Notes: a model not told the origin generated them from the letters alone. A stretch of 64,000 nt of DNA from Rhodanobacter panaciterrae (GCF_014651895.1 NZ_BMXT01000005.1:62001-126000); one strand, 5' to 3'. Shown: positions 54,064 through 63,383, numbered from the stretch's first letter. Numbers and translations: made by a program.

Positions 54064-54186
54064 CGGAACCTCCCCATGATTGTCAGTGGCCGTCCGGAAC
54101 GGGCGGTCCCCCGGAGTATAGGCAGAGGTTGTTGCACAGGCTGTTGTGCGGCGCAGCGCATGGCTTCGCGCCATCCACAAATGAAA

Positions 54187-54212
54187 AGGGCCATGCACGG
54201 ATGCATGGCCCT
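54187..54212 (-). terminator. Terminator after the RcnB-like gene
   Basis: AGGGCCATGCA, CGGA and TGCATGGCCCT form a perfect 11-bp stem. On the reverse strand it is followed by TTTTC, 24 bases after the stop of the RcnB-like gene. Confidence 0.8.
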
Positions 54213-54236
54213 CGACTCATTCACGCTGGCGCCGAC

Positions 54237-54614
54237 TCAATGCAACGCCATGTCCAAGATGACGCCGGTGGCGATCGCGACCAGCAGGTAGTCGTTGTCC
54301 GCACGCACCCAGTGATAGCCGCGCGGTGGCGGACGCAGGCGGTAATAACCGTAGTTGCGCACGACGTAGGTCGGGCCGTAATAGCGATGGCCGCGTTCCC
54401 AGTGATGCGGGCCACCGTAGTAGCGCGGGCCGCCATCGCGATAGCCGTAGCGACGATGATCGTCACCGCGCCAGCGGCGGTCGTCATGCCCGCGATCGTG
54501 TCCATGGCGACCGCGATCATGGTCACCATGGCCGTGATCTGGGGCAGCTATGGCGAAGCTGCCAGTGGCAAGCAGGGTAACGGCAATGAGCAGGCGGCTG
54601 ATGAGTTTCATCAT
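54237..54614 (-). CDS. RcnB-like periplasmic His-rich protein
   Basis: A 125-residue exported protein with signal peptide MMKLISRLLIAVTLLATGSFAIA. A His/Asp/Gly/Arg-rich stretch (DHGHGDHDRGRHGHDRGHDD) is followed by the RcnB-type core GPTYVVRNYGYYRLRPPPRGYHWVRADNDYLLVAIATGVI. RcnB proteins are periplasmic and linked to nickel and cobalt homeostasis, and the His-rich part here would suit metal binding. No metal transporter gene lies nearby. Confidence 0.85.
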   Translation of the reverse strand: MMKLISRLLIAVTLLATGSFAIAAPDHGHGDHDRGRHGHDRGHDDRRWRGDDHRRYGYRDGGPRYYGGPHHWERGHRYYGPTYVVRNYGYYRLRPPPRGYHWVRADNDYLLVAIATGVILDMALH

Positions 54615-54769
54615 GGTCTCCTTCGTGGTCGTCGCGACCGCAACAGCGCGGTCATCTGACTTCGGACGAGGGAATCGTAGGAACGTGCGGCTGAACGTAG
54701 TCCCATTACGGACCCGATGATTTCAGCTTTCGCTCAGCAACTGCGAGCCGGCTCACAAATGCAGAGGTC

Positions 54770-56047
54770 TCAGCGCTGGAAGCCAGCCAGCTTCTTTGCC
54801 ACCGCAACATTTTTCAGTCGCACATACCGCGGCAGTCCATCCTTGCCGTAGGGCAGCGGTGCTTCGCCGCGGATCAGTGGCGCGAGATAACGCCGCGCGG
54901 CAGCGGTGATGCCAAAGCCGTCGCGGGTGATGAAGCTCTTCGGCATCTTCTTTTCGCGGTTGGCGATCTTTGCCAGCGACGCCGGTTCGACCTTCCAGCG
55001 ATACGGCACATCGCTGCTGCGCACGATGACCGGCATCACCGCGTTCATGCCGGCCAGCGCGTAGTCGACCGCAGCCTTGCCGACCGCGAAGGCCTGTTCG
55101 GCGTCGACCGCCGAGGCAGCGTGACGCGCGGAGCGCTGCAGATAATCAGGCAGCGCCCAGTGGTATTTGTAGCCGAGCTTCTCCTTCACCAACGCCGCCA
55201 GCACTGGCGCGACACCGCCGAGCTGCGCGTGGCCGAACGCATCGCGTGTACCGGCCTCGGCGAGAAACTGGCCGGCCGCGTTGCGCACGCCTTCGGAGGC
55301 GACCACGGTGCACCAGCCAACGCGCTCGACGGTGGCTTTCACCTTGGCCAGGAATGCGGCTTCGTCGAACGTGTTTTCGGGGAACAGAATGATGTGCGGC
55401 GGCGCATCCGCGCCTTCACCAGCGAGTCCGGCGGCAGCGGCGATCCAGCCGGCGTGACGGCCCATCACTTCGAGAATGAATACCTTGGTCGAGGTCTCGG
55501 CCATCGAGGCCACGTCGAGACTCGCCTCCAGTGTGGAGATCGCGGTGTACTTCGCCACCGAGCCGAAACCGGGGCAGCAGTCGGTGACGGCCAAGTCGTT
55601 GTCCACCGTCTTCGGCACGCCGATGCAGCGGATGTCGTAACCCATGGCCTTGCCCAGTTGCGAGATCTTCAGCGCGGTGTCGGCCGAGTCGTTGCCGCCG
55701 TTGTAGAGGAACCAGCGGATGTCGTGCGCGCGGAATACATCGATCAGTCGTGCGTATTCGGCGCGGTTGTCTTCCAGCGACTTCAGCTTGTAGCGACATG
55801 AGCCGAACGCGCCGCCGGGCGTGTGCCGCAGTGCGGTGATCGCCGCGGCCGATTCCTTAGAGGTGTCGATCAACTCCTCGCGCAGCGCACCGAGAATGCC
55901 GTTGCGCGCCGCATACACCTTCACACCCTTGGCGCGGGCGCCCTCGATCACGCCGGCGGCGGTGGCATTGATCACTGCGGTGACACCGCCGGACTGGGCG
56001 TACAGCAGATTGCCGGTGATGGCTGGTGAACGACGGCTCGGGCTCAT
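54770..56047 (-). CDS. pfp: Pyrophosphate-dependent 6-phosphofructokinase
   Basis: The enzyme phosphorylates fructose 6-phosphate with PPi in place of ATP, reversibly. The 425-residue protein has FLYNGGNDSADTALKI and CIGVPKTVDNDL. The Asp in GGNDS and the Lys in PKTVDND occupy the two positions that distinguish PPi-dependent from ATP-dependent enzymes. LLYAQSGGVTAVINATAAGV and EVMGRHAGWIAAAAGLA are the other phosphofructokinase motifs. The ATG at 56047 has GAGG seven bases upstream. Its neighbour hppA also uses PPi. Confidence 0.94.
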   Translation of the reverse strand: MSPSRRSPAITGNLLYAQSGGVTAVINATAAGVIEGARAKGVKVYAARNGILGALREELIDTSKESAAAITALRHTPGGAFGSCRYKLKSLEDNRAEYARLIDVFRAHDIRWFLYNGGNDSADTALKISQLGKAMGYDIRCIGVPKTVDNDLAVTDCCPGFGSVAKYTAISTLEASLDVASMAETSTKVFILEVMGRHAGWIAAAAGLAGEGADAPPHIILFPENTFDEAAFLAKVKATVERVGWCTVVASEGVRNAAGQFLAEAGTRDAFGHAQLGGVAPVLAALVKEKLGYKYHWALPDYLQRSARHAASAVDAEQAFAVGKAAVDYALAGMNAVMPVIVRSSDVPYRWKVEPASLAKIANREKKMPKSFITRDGFGITAAARRYLAPLIRGEAPLPYGKDGLPRYVRLKNVAVAKKLAGFQR

Positions 56048-56238
56048 GATGATCCTCAATCAGGCAGTGGCTGGCTGGTTGCGGCCAGCGGCAAATCTTT
56101 TTGACAACAGACACTTGGCGACAGGTAACGAAGTACGCCGTTTGACGGCACCGGGTACAGCCGCTAATTTGACAGCCAATTATGGGAATCTGGCGGGCTG
56201 CTGCAGTGTGCGGCAGCCCGTCAAACTTGTGGAGCATT

Positions 56239-56823
56239 ATGCGACTCGTCCTACTTGGTGCGCCCGGCTCGGGCAAAGGCACGCAGGCTGCCCGGTTGAA
56301 GATGGAACTGGGTGTGCCGCATATCTCGACCGGCGACATGCTGCGCGCTGCCGTCGCGGCCGGCACGCCGATGGGACTCAAGGCCAAGGCCGTGATGGAC
56401 GCCGGCCAACTGGTTTCCGACGACATCCTGCTTGGCATGCTGGAAGACCGCTTGACCCAGGACGACGCAAAAGCCGGTTTCATCCTCGATGGCTACCCGC
56501 GCAATCTGGCCCAGGCCGATGCGCTCGATCAGCTGCTGGCGAAGATCGGTCAGCCGCTGGATGCGGTGGTGAAGCTCGACGTGCCGAACGAGGCGATCAT
56601 CGCCCGCTGCGAGATCCGCTTCGAGGCGGAAGGCCGCGCCGACGACAATCCGGTGACCGTGCGCAAACGCCTGGCGATCTACGCCGAGCAGACCGCGCCG
56701 GTGGCCGACTTCTACGCCCGGCGCGGCAAGCTGCAGATCGTCGACGGCGTCGGTGAACTGGGCGAGGTCACCGCACGGGTCAAGCAGGCGCTGCAGAACG
56801 AAGCAGCGGCCGCGAACGGCTGA
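56239..56823 (+). CDS. adk: Adenylate kinase
   Basis: Adenylate kinase interconverts AMP, ADP and ATP. The 194-residue protein starts MRLVLLGAPGSGKGTQAARL (P-loop) and has ISTGDMLRAAV, ILDGYPRNLAQADAL and RADDNPVTVRKRLAIYAEQTAPV. It is the short-LID form: between EIRFEAEGR and ADDNP there is no zinc-binding LID insertion. The ATG at 56239 has GGAG four bases upstream. It is divergent from the PPi-PFK gene and 47 bases before mpl. Confidence 0.96.
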   Translation: MRLVLLGAPGSGKGTQAARLKMELGVPHISTGDMLRAAVAAGTPMGLKAKAVMDAGQLVSDDILLGMLEDRLTQDDAKAGFILDGYPRNLAQADALDQLLAKIGQPLDAVVKLDVPNEAIIARCEIRFEAEGRADDNPVTVRKRLAIYAEQTAPVADFYARRGKLQIVDGVGELGEVTARVKQALQNEAAAANG

Positions 56824-56870
56824 GCACTTCCCGCTCCCGTCGAGCAGGTTTCCAAGGAATCTGTCCCAGC

Positions 56871-58244
56871 ATGCGTCTGCATATCCTCGGCATCTGCGGC
56901 ACCTTCATGGGCGGTGTCGCCGCGCTGGCGCGCGAGCTGGGCCACACGGTCGAAGGTTCCGACGCCAACGTCTATCCGCCGATGAGTACGCAGCTCGAAG
57001 CGCTCGGCATCGGCTTGATGAGTGGTTACGCGGCGGAGCATCTGCAGCCCGCGCCCGACCTAGTGGTTGTCGGCAATGCGATGACCCGCGGCAACCCCGC
57101 TATCGAATACATGCTCGATCAGCGCCTGCGTTACATCTCCGGCCCGCAGTGGCTGGGCGAGACGCTGCTGGCCGATCGCGATGTGCTGGCGGTCGCTGGC
57201 ACCCACGGCAAGACCACCACCACCAGCCTGTTGGCACATCTGCTGGAGCATGCTTCAAAAGAGCAGGCCGGTCTCTCGCCGGGCTTTCTGGTCGGCGGTG
57301 TGCCGGGCAATTTCGGCGTGTCGGCGCGGCTGGGGCAGGGCAAGCCGTTCGTGATCGAGGCGGACGAGTACGACACCGCATTCTTCGACAAGCGCAGCAA
57401 GTTCGTACACTACCGGCCGCGCATCGCGATCCTCAACAACCTCGAATTCGATCACGCGGATATCTTTCCGGATGTGGCTGCGATCCAGCGCCAGTTCCAT
57501 CATCTGGTGCGTACCGTGCCGGGCAATGGCCGATTGATCGTCAATGCTCACGATCAGCGACTGGCCGAGGTGCTGGCGATGGGTTGCTGGACGCCGGTGG
57601 AGACCTTCGGCATCGGCTGTGGCGACTGGCAGGCCACACTGATCGAAGCGGACGGTTCGGCATTCACCGTACATCGCAACGGCGAACTGATTGGTGACCT
57701 GCACTGGTCGCTGCTCGGCAACCACAGCGTGATGAACGCGCTGGCCGCGCTGGCCGCAGCGACGGCTGCCGGCGCCGATCCACGCGCACTGCTGCCGGCG
57801 TTTGCTTCGTTCGAGAGCGTCAAGCGGCGGATGGAGCTGGTCGGTGAAGTGAATGGCGTGCGTGTCTACGACGACTTCGCCCATCATCCCACCGCGATCG
57901 CCACTACCTTGGCTGGGTTGCGCGCGAAGATCGGCAACGCACGCATCCTGGTGGCGCTGGAGCCGCGCTCGAACTCGATGCGCCAGGGCGCGCATGCCGA
58001 AGCACTGGCACCGTCGCTGGCTGATGCCGATGCGGTGGTGTTCCTGCACCGCCCCGAATTGCCGTGGGACGCCAGTCACGTCACTGCAGCACTGGATGGT
58101 CGTGGCAGCACGGCGCCGACAGTCGACGCGCTGATCGCCGCCTTGCACGAGCAAGTGCACCCTGGCGACCAGGTGATCTTCATGTCCAACGGCGGCTTCG
58201 AGGCGGCGCCCCGACGGTTTGTCGAGCGTCTACGGCAGGACTGA
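56871..58244 (+). CDS. mpl: UDP-MurNAc:L-Ala-gamma-D-Glu-meso-DAP ligase
   Basis: Mpl reattaches the recycled murein tripeptide to UDP-MurNAc in peptidoglycan recycling. The 457-residue Mur-ligase-family protein begins MRLHILGICGTFMGGVAALARELGHTVEGSDANVYPPMSTQLEALGI. It has the ATP-binding GTHGKTTTTSLLAHLLE, NNLEFDHADIFPDVAAIQRQFHHLVR, and YDDFAHHPTAIATTLAGLR with EPRSNSM. These are Mpl-type motifs and distinguish it from MurC. Start chosen from the family N-terminus with AAGGA upstream. Confidence 0.96.
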   Translation: MRLHILGICGTFMGGVAALARELGHTVEGSDANVYPPMSTQLEALGIGLMSGYAAEHLQPAPDLVVVGNAMTRGNPAIEYMLDQRLRYISGPQWLGETLLADRDVLAVAGTHGKTTTTSLLAHLLEHASKEQAGLSPGFLVGGVPGNFGVSARLGQGKPFVIEADEYDTAFFDKRSKFVHYRPRIAILNNLEFDHADIFPDVAAIQRQFHHLVRTVPGNGRLIVNAHDQRLAEVLAMGCWTPVETFGIGCGDWQATLIEADGSAFTVHRNGELIGDLHWSLLGNHSVMNALAALAAATAAGADPRALLPAFASFESVKRRMELVGEVNGVRVYDDFAHHPTAIATTLAGLRAKIGNARILVALEPRSNSMRQGAHAEALAPSLADADAVVFLHRPELPWDASHVTAALDGRGSTAPTVDALIAALHEQVHPGDQVIFMSNGGFEAAPRRFVERLRQD

Positions 58245-58290
58245 GTCAGCCGCCGCTGACCGGTGCGGTGGCACTCGTTACACTCGTCGC

Positions 58291-58893
58291 ATGGCCGCCC
58301 AATCGCCGCTGATCGAGATGCCGTTGTTTCCGCTGGCCTCCGTGCTGTTTCCCGGCGGCCAGCTGCAACTGCGCATCTTCGAACCACGCTATCTGGATCT
58401 GGTTCGCGAGTGCTCGCGTTATGGCACCGGTTTTGGTGTGTGTCTGATCCTCGAAGGACAGGAGGTCGGCGCACCGGCGATCCCGGCGGCGATCGGCACG
58501 ATTGCGCGGATCACCGATTTTCATCGTGGCGAGGATGGCCTGCTTGGCATCGTGGCCGAGGGTGGTCCGCGCTTTCGCGTGGCACGTAGCCGCGTGCGTT
58601 CTGATGGGCTGCTGCGCGGCGATGCTGAGGTCTGGCCGGCCGAGCCGGAAGAGGTGGTGCCGGTGGAGTTTGCTTTGCTGCAGAGCATTCTCGAACGTTT
58701 GATCGAGACGATGGCGCCGCAGTGGCGGCATGCCCCGCGCAGTGCCTACGACGATGCCAGCTGGGTGGGTTTCCGGTTGGCCGAACTGTTGCCGCTGGAT
58801 GCGAGCGAACAGCAGCACATGCTCGAACTGAACGATCCGGTGCAGCGTCTGGCCGAGCTGCGCGATATCCTGCCGCGCTTCCAGAAACCGTGA
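58291..58893 (+). CDS. LON peptidase substrate-binding (N-domain) protein
   Basis: A 200-residue stand-alone Lon N-domain protein: LIEMPLFPLASVLFPGGQLQLRIFEPRYLDLVRECSRYGTGFGVCLI and later RLAELLPLDASEQQHMLELNDPVQRLAELRDILPRFQ. The domain recognises substrates in Lon protease, but the ATPase and protease parts are absent here, so it may act as an adaptor or chaperone. The ATG at 58291 (MAAQSPLIEMPLFPL) is chosen; the longer frame from 58219 overlaps the mpl end. Confidence 0.9.
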   Translation: MAAQSPLIEMPLFPLASVLFPGGQLQLRIFEPRYLDLVRECSRYGTGFGVCLILEGQEVGAPAIPAAIGTIARITDFHRGEDGLLGIVAEGGPRFRVARSRVRSDGLLRGDAEVWPAEPEEVVPVEFALLQSILERLIETMAPQWRHAPRSAYDDASWVGFRLAELLPLDASEQQHMLELNDPVQRLAELRDILPRFQKP

Positions 58894-58931
58894 ATCATCG
58901 ACGCGCTCACGTCGTAAACTGATGTTTTGCG

Positions 58932-59765
58932 ATGGAGTCGATGCGCATGGGCAATCTCGCCGGCAAGACCTTGTTCATCACCGGTGCCTCGCGCGGCATC
59001 GGCCTGGCGATCGCGCTGCGCGCCGCCCGTGACGGCGCCAACATCGTGATCGCGGCCAAGAGCGGTGTGCCGAATCCGAAACTGCCCGGCACCATCCATA
59101 CCGCGGCCACCGCCGTCGAGGCAGCCGGTGGCAAGGCGCTGGCGTTGCAGGTCGACATCCGCGAAGAGGCGCAGGTGCAAGCCGCCGCAGCACAGGCGGC
59201 CGAACATTTTGGCGGCATCGACATCGTGGTTAACAACGCCAGCGCAATCTGGCTGGCCGGTACCGCCGATACGCCGATGAAGCGCTACGACCTGATGCAT
59301 CAGGTCAACACGCGCGGCACGTTCCTGGTGACCCAGAGCTGCCTGCCGTATTTGATGCAGGCAGCGAATCCGCATGTGCTGATGCTGTCGCCGCCACCGA
59401 ACCTCGACCCGAAATGGTTTGCCCCGCACACCGCTTACACCATCGCCAAGTACGGCATGAGCCTGTGCGTGCTGGGCATGAGCGCGGAGTTTGCACCGCT
59501 CGGCATCGCGGTGAACGCTCTATGGCCACGCACTGTAATCGCCACCGCGGCCATTGGCATGATCGACGGCGTGAAGGTCGAGCATTGTCGCAAACCCGAA
59601 ATTGTCGCCGACGCTGCGCACGCCATCCTCGGCCGTTCGGCGCGCGACTATACCGGCCACTTTGCGATCGACGAGGACGTCCTGCGCGAAACCGGCAAGG
59701 ACGACTTCACCGACTACGCCGTCCAGCCGGGCATGCCATTGTTGCCGGATCTTTTTCTGGACTGA
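58932..59765 (+). CDS. Short-chain dehydrogenase/reductase (HSDL2-like)
   Basis: A classical SDR of about 277 residues with the NAD(P)-binding motif FITGASRGIGLAIALRAA, the NNASAIWL motif and the catalytic Tyr-x3-Lys in AYTIAKYGMSLC. LMLSPPPNLDPKWFAPHTAYT is typical of the HSDL2 group, and the enzyme lacks the sterol-carrier domain of animal HSDL2. The substrate is unknown. ATGs at 58932, 58941 and 58947 are all in frame; the conserved part begins at GNLAGKTLF. Confidence 0.88.
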   Translation: MESMRMGNLAGKTLFITGASRGIGLAIALRAARDGANIVIAAKSGVPNPKLPGTIHTAATAVEAAGGKALALQVDIREEAQVQAAAAQAAEHFGGIDIVVNNASAIWLAGTADTPMKRYDLMHQVNTRGTFLVTQSCLPYLMQAANPHVLMLSPPPNLDPKWFAPHTAYTIAKYGMSLCVLGMSAEFAPLGIAVNALWPRTVIATAAIGMIDGVKVEHCRKPEIVADAAHAILGRSARDYTGHFAIDEDVLRETGKDDFTDYAVQPGMPLLPDLFLD

Positions 59766-60069
59766 ATTTTCTTGCGATGATGACGTACGCGGGGGAGTGC
59801 TGCGGCAGTGCGGCAAACTCCTGAAGAGAAGACGGATTGCCGCCTCGCAATCGCGACGCAAATTCTTGTCGTATCGCTATTTCTTGCGAAAAAAACATGA
59901 ATCTCTTTACATACTCCCGGTGCACCCGAGTGTATATTGTGTGATGCACATCACACTTTTGTAGCAACCAGGGCGCAGGATGCGGCTGCGAAAGTACGGG
60001 GATTCATCGCCTGCCAAGGCGGTCGTCTCGAACTGCGTCAGCGACCTTGGAAGCAGGGGAGTCAGTGCC
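59766..60069. other. Upstream region of the sigma-54 regulator gene
   Basis: This 304-base region contains an AT-rich tract at about 59860-59940 and the CRP/Clp-type site at 59940-59955. The longer in-frame start of the regulator (59980) falls inside it. I see no other gene. Confidence 0.6.
59940..59955. promoter_or_regulatory. Perfect CRP/Clp-type binding site
   Basis: TGTGATGCACATCACA matches TGTGA-N6-TCACA without mismatch. In Xanthomonadales this is the target of Clp, a CRP homologue that responds to cyclic di-GMP. The site lies 115 bases before the start of the sigma-54 regulator gene, so control of that gene is likely. Confidence 0.75.
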
Positions 60070-61491
60070 ATGACTACTAGTGAGCGGGCATCCAGGCGTT
60101 GCGTGGTTTGGTTCGGTCAACCCACCACCGAGGAGCGTGCCGGTCTGGCGCACGCAGGATGGCGAACACGGGTCGGCGACGCCCAGTTGCGGGATGGCGT
60201 GGGTATGCGGCGCGACGATATCGTGGTGGCGATGGCCGATTTGCGGCACAGCGATGCGGACGCCGTCAGTGCCATGGGGCGGTTGATGGACAATCATCCG
60301 TGGCTACCGTGGCTGGCGGTGGTTCTGCAGCAGACTGCCGCGAGTACACCGGAGGTAGAGCGCATTCTCCGGGCCAGTGCCGATTTCTTCACCGAACCGG
60401 TCGATGTGAAACGCCTGATCGAGACGCTGACGCGGATTGGCAATGGTTGGCTGCAGGTGGCCGAAAACACGGATATCCCGGGTATCGTGGGTGCCATCAG
60501 TCCGATCATGCGCGCGACCATGGCCAGCCTGCGCAAATACGCGCCGGTTGAGTTGCCGGTGCTGATCACCGGGGAGACCGGCAGCGGCAAGGAAGTGGCG
60601 GCCCGCGCGCTGCACGGGCTATCGGCCCGCTGCGAGCGCCCATTCATTGCCATCAATTGCGGGGCGCTACCGTTGAATCTGGTGCAGTCCGAGCTGTTCG
60701 GGCACGAACGTGGCGCCTTTACCGGTGCGAATGCCCGACGTGTCGGCCATTTCGAGGCGGCGGCTGGCGGTACGGTATTTCTGGATGAAGTCGGTGACCT
60801 GCCACTCGATGCGCAGACCAGTCTGCTGCGCTTGCTGCAGGAAGGCACGCTGGAGCGCGTAGGTTCCAGTCAATCGATCAAACTGGACGTGCGTGTGCTG
60901 GCCGCCACGCACGTCGATCTGGAGAAAGCCGTAGCGCAGGGTCGTTTTCGCGAGGATCTGTATTACCGACTCAATGTCCTGCGACTGCACATGCCGGCGC
61001 TGCGTGAGCGCGAAGGCGATGTCGAATTGCTTGCACAACATTTTCTCGATGCATTCCGCCTGCGACATCACAGCCGTGCTCGCGCATTCAGCAACAGTGC
61101 GAGGCAGGCATTGCGAGGGTTTGCGTGGCCCGGCAATGTGCGCGAGCTGCTCAACCGCGTGCAACGCGCCGCCGTGGTGGCCGAGGGCACGCTGATCAGC
61201 GCAGTCGATCTGGATCTTCAGAGCGCGCAACCGATAACCGCCAACCATTCGAGCCTCGACCTGACCCGTGTTTCAGCCGAGCGCGAGGCGATACTGAAGT
61301 GCCTGCACGAATGTCATTTCAACATCAGCGAATGCGCGCGACGACTCAACGTGTCGCGGGTCACCGTGTATCGCCTCTGCAAGAAGCACAAGGTGGCGCT
61401 CGATGAGCTTCGCGACGGTGATCGGCCCTCAGCCGGGCGACGAATAGTCGGTGCGAACGGGGATGGTTCGGCGGTGGCACAGGGCATGTAG
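60070..61491 (+). CDS. Sigma-54-dependent transcriptional activator (VpsR-like)
   Basis: A 473-residue activator. The N-terminal 130 residues (RRCVVWFGQPTTEERAGLAHAGWRTRVGD...) look like a divergent receiver of the VpsR/FleQ type. The AAA+ domain follows with ITGETGSGKEVAARALH (Walker A), HERGAFTGANARRVGHFE (GAFTGA loop contacting sigma-54), GGTVFLDEVGDLP (Walker B) and FAWPGNVRELLNRVQRA. A Fis-type helix-turn-helix ends it (NISECARRLNVSRVTVYRLCKKH). The ATG at 60070 is chosen; an in-frame start at 59980 also exists. Confidence 0.92.
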   Translation: MTTSERASRRCVVWFGQPTTEERAGLAHAGWRTRVGDAQLRDGVGMRRDDIVVAMADLRHSDADAVSAMGRLMDNHPWLPWLAVVLQQTAASTPEVERILRASADFFTEPVDVKRLIETLTRIGNGWLQVAENTDIPGIVGAISPIMRATMASLRKYAPVELPVLITGETGSGKEVAARALHGLSARCERPFIAINCGALPLNLVQSELFGHERGAFTGANARRVGHFEAAAGGTVFLDEVGDLPLDAQTSLLRLLQEGTLERVGSSQSIKLDVRVLAATHVDLEKAVAQGRFREDLYYRLNVLRLHMPALREREGDVELLAQHFLDAFRLRHHSRARAFSNSARQALRGFAWPGNVRELLNRVQRAAVVAEGTLISAVDLDLQSAQPITANHSSLDLTRVSAEREAILKCLHECHFNISECARRLNVSRVTVYRLCKKHKVALDELRDGDRPSAGRRIVGANGDGSAVAQGM

Positions 61492-62108
61492 GTGGGGGCG
61501 AAGCTGCGTGTACAGATGCAGCCTTCGGGTCAGTCTCACGTCAGGAGTCGTCAAAAGGAGTCCCCCGGCCCGCAGGGGACGGGTCGGGGGGTCCAGTGGT
61601 GCCCGGCTACAGGATCCGGGTTACCGCCCACGTTCGCCGCGCTCGCGGCCTATAAGGTGCTCACTGGCAGCTATCGCGGCAGCAACAAGTCCGTTGCGTT
61701 CGACAGCATGTGAGTTATTCGTCGGTGACTTCCTTCAACCTTGGCAAGCATAAGCTGAGCAATGTTTGTGCCAATGGCACGCAATGCAGCAACAGCAAGA
61801 GTTGGGAGCCCATTCGGTGACTTGTAGCGCGGTTCACACTGTCACAGCGTTACAGTTCGGCAGCAGTGCTTACCACTCATCGTCAGGCCGGCAAGTGGCG
61901 CGGTGAAGCGCTTTCGCTGGACTGGAACATAAGTGATACAGCGTGTTGGTTGGTATACAACGCAGCCGTACGGAACTGTGCAAACCTGCCTTCAGGTTTT
62001 ACGATGCGCGGTGCGCGCCATCCCAATCATGTGTCGATGGCAGCCAGAATCGCCCCACCAGAATCATCCATTGTTGGTGTCGCCGGCCGGCGATGCCCGG
62101 AGCAAGAC
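61492..62108. other. 617-base stretch with a decayed gene tail
   Basis: The only protein-like content is the frameshifted relic at about 61590-61820. The rest, up to argD, contains in-frame upstream extension of argD without a ribosome site. I saw no convincing terminator or regulatory repeat. Confidence 0.5.
61590..61820 (+). pseudogene. Frameshifted C-terminal remnant of a secreted-type protein
   Basis: One frame reads PPTFAALAAYKVLTGSYRGSNKSVAFDS and meets a stop at 61711. Another frame, offset by two bases at 61708-61710, continues as VSYSSVTSFNLGKHKLSNVC and then ANGTQCSNSKSWEPIR to a TGA at 61818. Joined, they give a smooth protein-like tail with a Cys pair, so the region is probably the end of a decayed gene. 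No family is recognised and the 5' limit is uncertain. Confidence 0.4.
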
Positions 62109-63344
62109 ATGCACGACCGACTGCCCTCAAGCGCACCCCTGACGGATCTGGGGAAGCGTTACTGGCTACCTGTCTACCGGCCGCGAGAGCTCGTGCTCGA
62201 CCACGGCAAGGGTGCCCACGTATGGGATACGCAGGGTCGCGACTACGTGGATTTCGGTGCCGGCATTGCGGTCAACGCGCTCGGCCATCAGGACCCGGAT
62301 CTGCTCGATGCACTGACTGCGCAGGCGCACAAGCTGTGGCATGCCAGCAACGTGTTCTATACCGAGCCGCCGTTGCGGCTGGCGGAGGAGTTGGTGTGCG
62401 CCTCCGGATTCGCCGAGCGCGTGTTCCTGTGCAATTCCGGCGCCGAGGCGAACGAGGCGGCGATCAAGCTGGTGCGCAAGTGGGCGGCATCGAAAGGCCG
62501 TGCGCCGGAACAACGCACCATCATCACCTTTAGGGGTTCGTTCCATGGCCGCACGCTGGCGACGGTCACCGCTACCGCGCAGCCGAAGTACCAGGAAGGC
62601 TACGAGCCGTTGCCGGCCGGCTTCCGCTACCTCGACTTCAACGATGCGGCGGCACTTGAGTTGGCCTTTGCTGCTGGCGACATCGCTGCGGTGATGCTGG
62701 AGCCGGTGCAGGGCGAGGGCGGCGTCTTGCCCGCCGCGCCGGGCTTCCTCAAGCGCGTTCGCGAGCTGTGTGATCAACACGATGCGCTGCTGGTGCTGGA
62801 TGAGATCCAGTGCGGGATGGGTCGCACCGGCACGCTATTCGCGCACACGCAGGATGAAGTAACGCCGGATATCGTGACCCTGGCCAAGGCGCTCGGTTGC
62901 GGTTTCCCAATCGGCGTGATGCTGGCCGGACCGAAGGTGGCCGAAGTGATGCAGTACGGCGCGCACGGCACCACATTCGGCGGCAATCCGATGGCAGCAG
63001 CGGTGGCGCGGGTGGCCTTGCGCAAGCTGGGTTCGCCGGAATTGCTGGCGAATGTGGAACGTCAGTCAGCTGCACTGCGGGCTACGCTGATCCAGCTGGG
63101 TGCGGAGTTCGGCGTGTTCACAGACGTGCGTGGTCGCGGCCTGATGCTTGGTGCCGTGCTGGCCGATGCGTACAAGGGGCGCGCTGGCGAGGTGCTCGAT
63201 ATCGCGGCGAGTCACGGACTATTGCTGCTGCAGGCTGGCCCCGATGTATTGCGACTGGTGCCGCCGCTGAATATCACCGATGAAGAATTGGCCGATGGCC
63301 TTGCACGTTTGCACACTGCGCTGCGGGCCTTCGCTGCAAAATAA
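62109..63344 (+). CDS. argD: Acetylornithine/succinyldiaminopimelate aminotransferase
   Basis: A 411-residue class III PLP aminotransferase of arginine (and possibly lysine) biosynthesis. Motifs: RPRELVLDHGKGAHVWDTQGRDYVDFGAGIAVNALGH, FLCNSGAEANEAAIKLVRKW, FRGSFHGRT, LVLDEIQCGMGRTG (PLP-ring Asp) and IVTLAKALGCGFPIGVML with the Schiff-base Lys. The ATG at 62109 follows GGAG by six bases; the open frame upstream to 61866 lacks family sequence. The glyoxalase gene follows after 39 bases. Confidence 0.92.
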   Translation: MHDRLPSSAPLTDLGKRYWLPVYRPRELVLDHGKGAHVWDTQGRDYVDFGAGIAVNALGHQDPDLLDALTAQAHKLWHASNVFYTEPPLRLAEELVCASGFAERVFLCNSGAEANEAAIKLVRKWAASKGRAPEQRTIITFRGSFHGRTLATVTATAQPKYQEGYEPLPAGFRYLDFNDAAALELAFAAGDIAAVMLEPVQGEGGVLPAAPGFLKRVRELCDQHDALLVLDEIQCGMGRTGTLFAHTQDEVTPDIVTLAKALGCGFPIGVMLAGPKVAEVMQYGAHGTTFGGNPMAAAVARVALRKLGSPELLANVERQSAALRATLIQLGAEFGVFTDVRGRGLMLGAVLADAYKGRAGEVLDIAASHGLLLLQAGPDVLRLVPPLNITDEELADGLARLHTALRAFAAK

Positions 63345-63383
63345 GCCGGAAAATCTCCCGACTTCTCCATTGGAGCCATCGCG

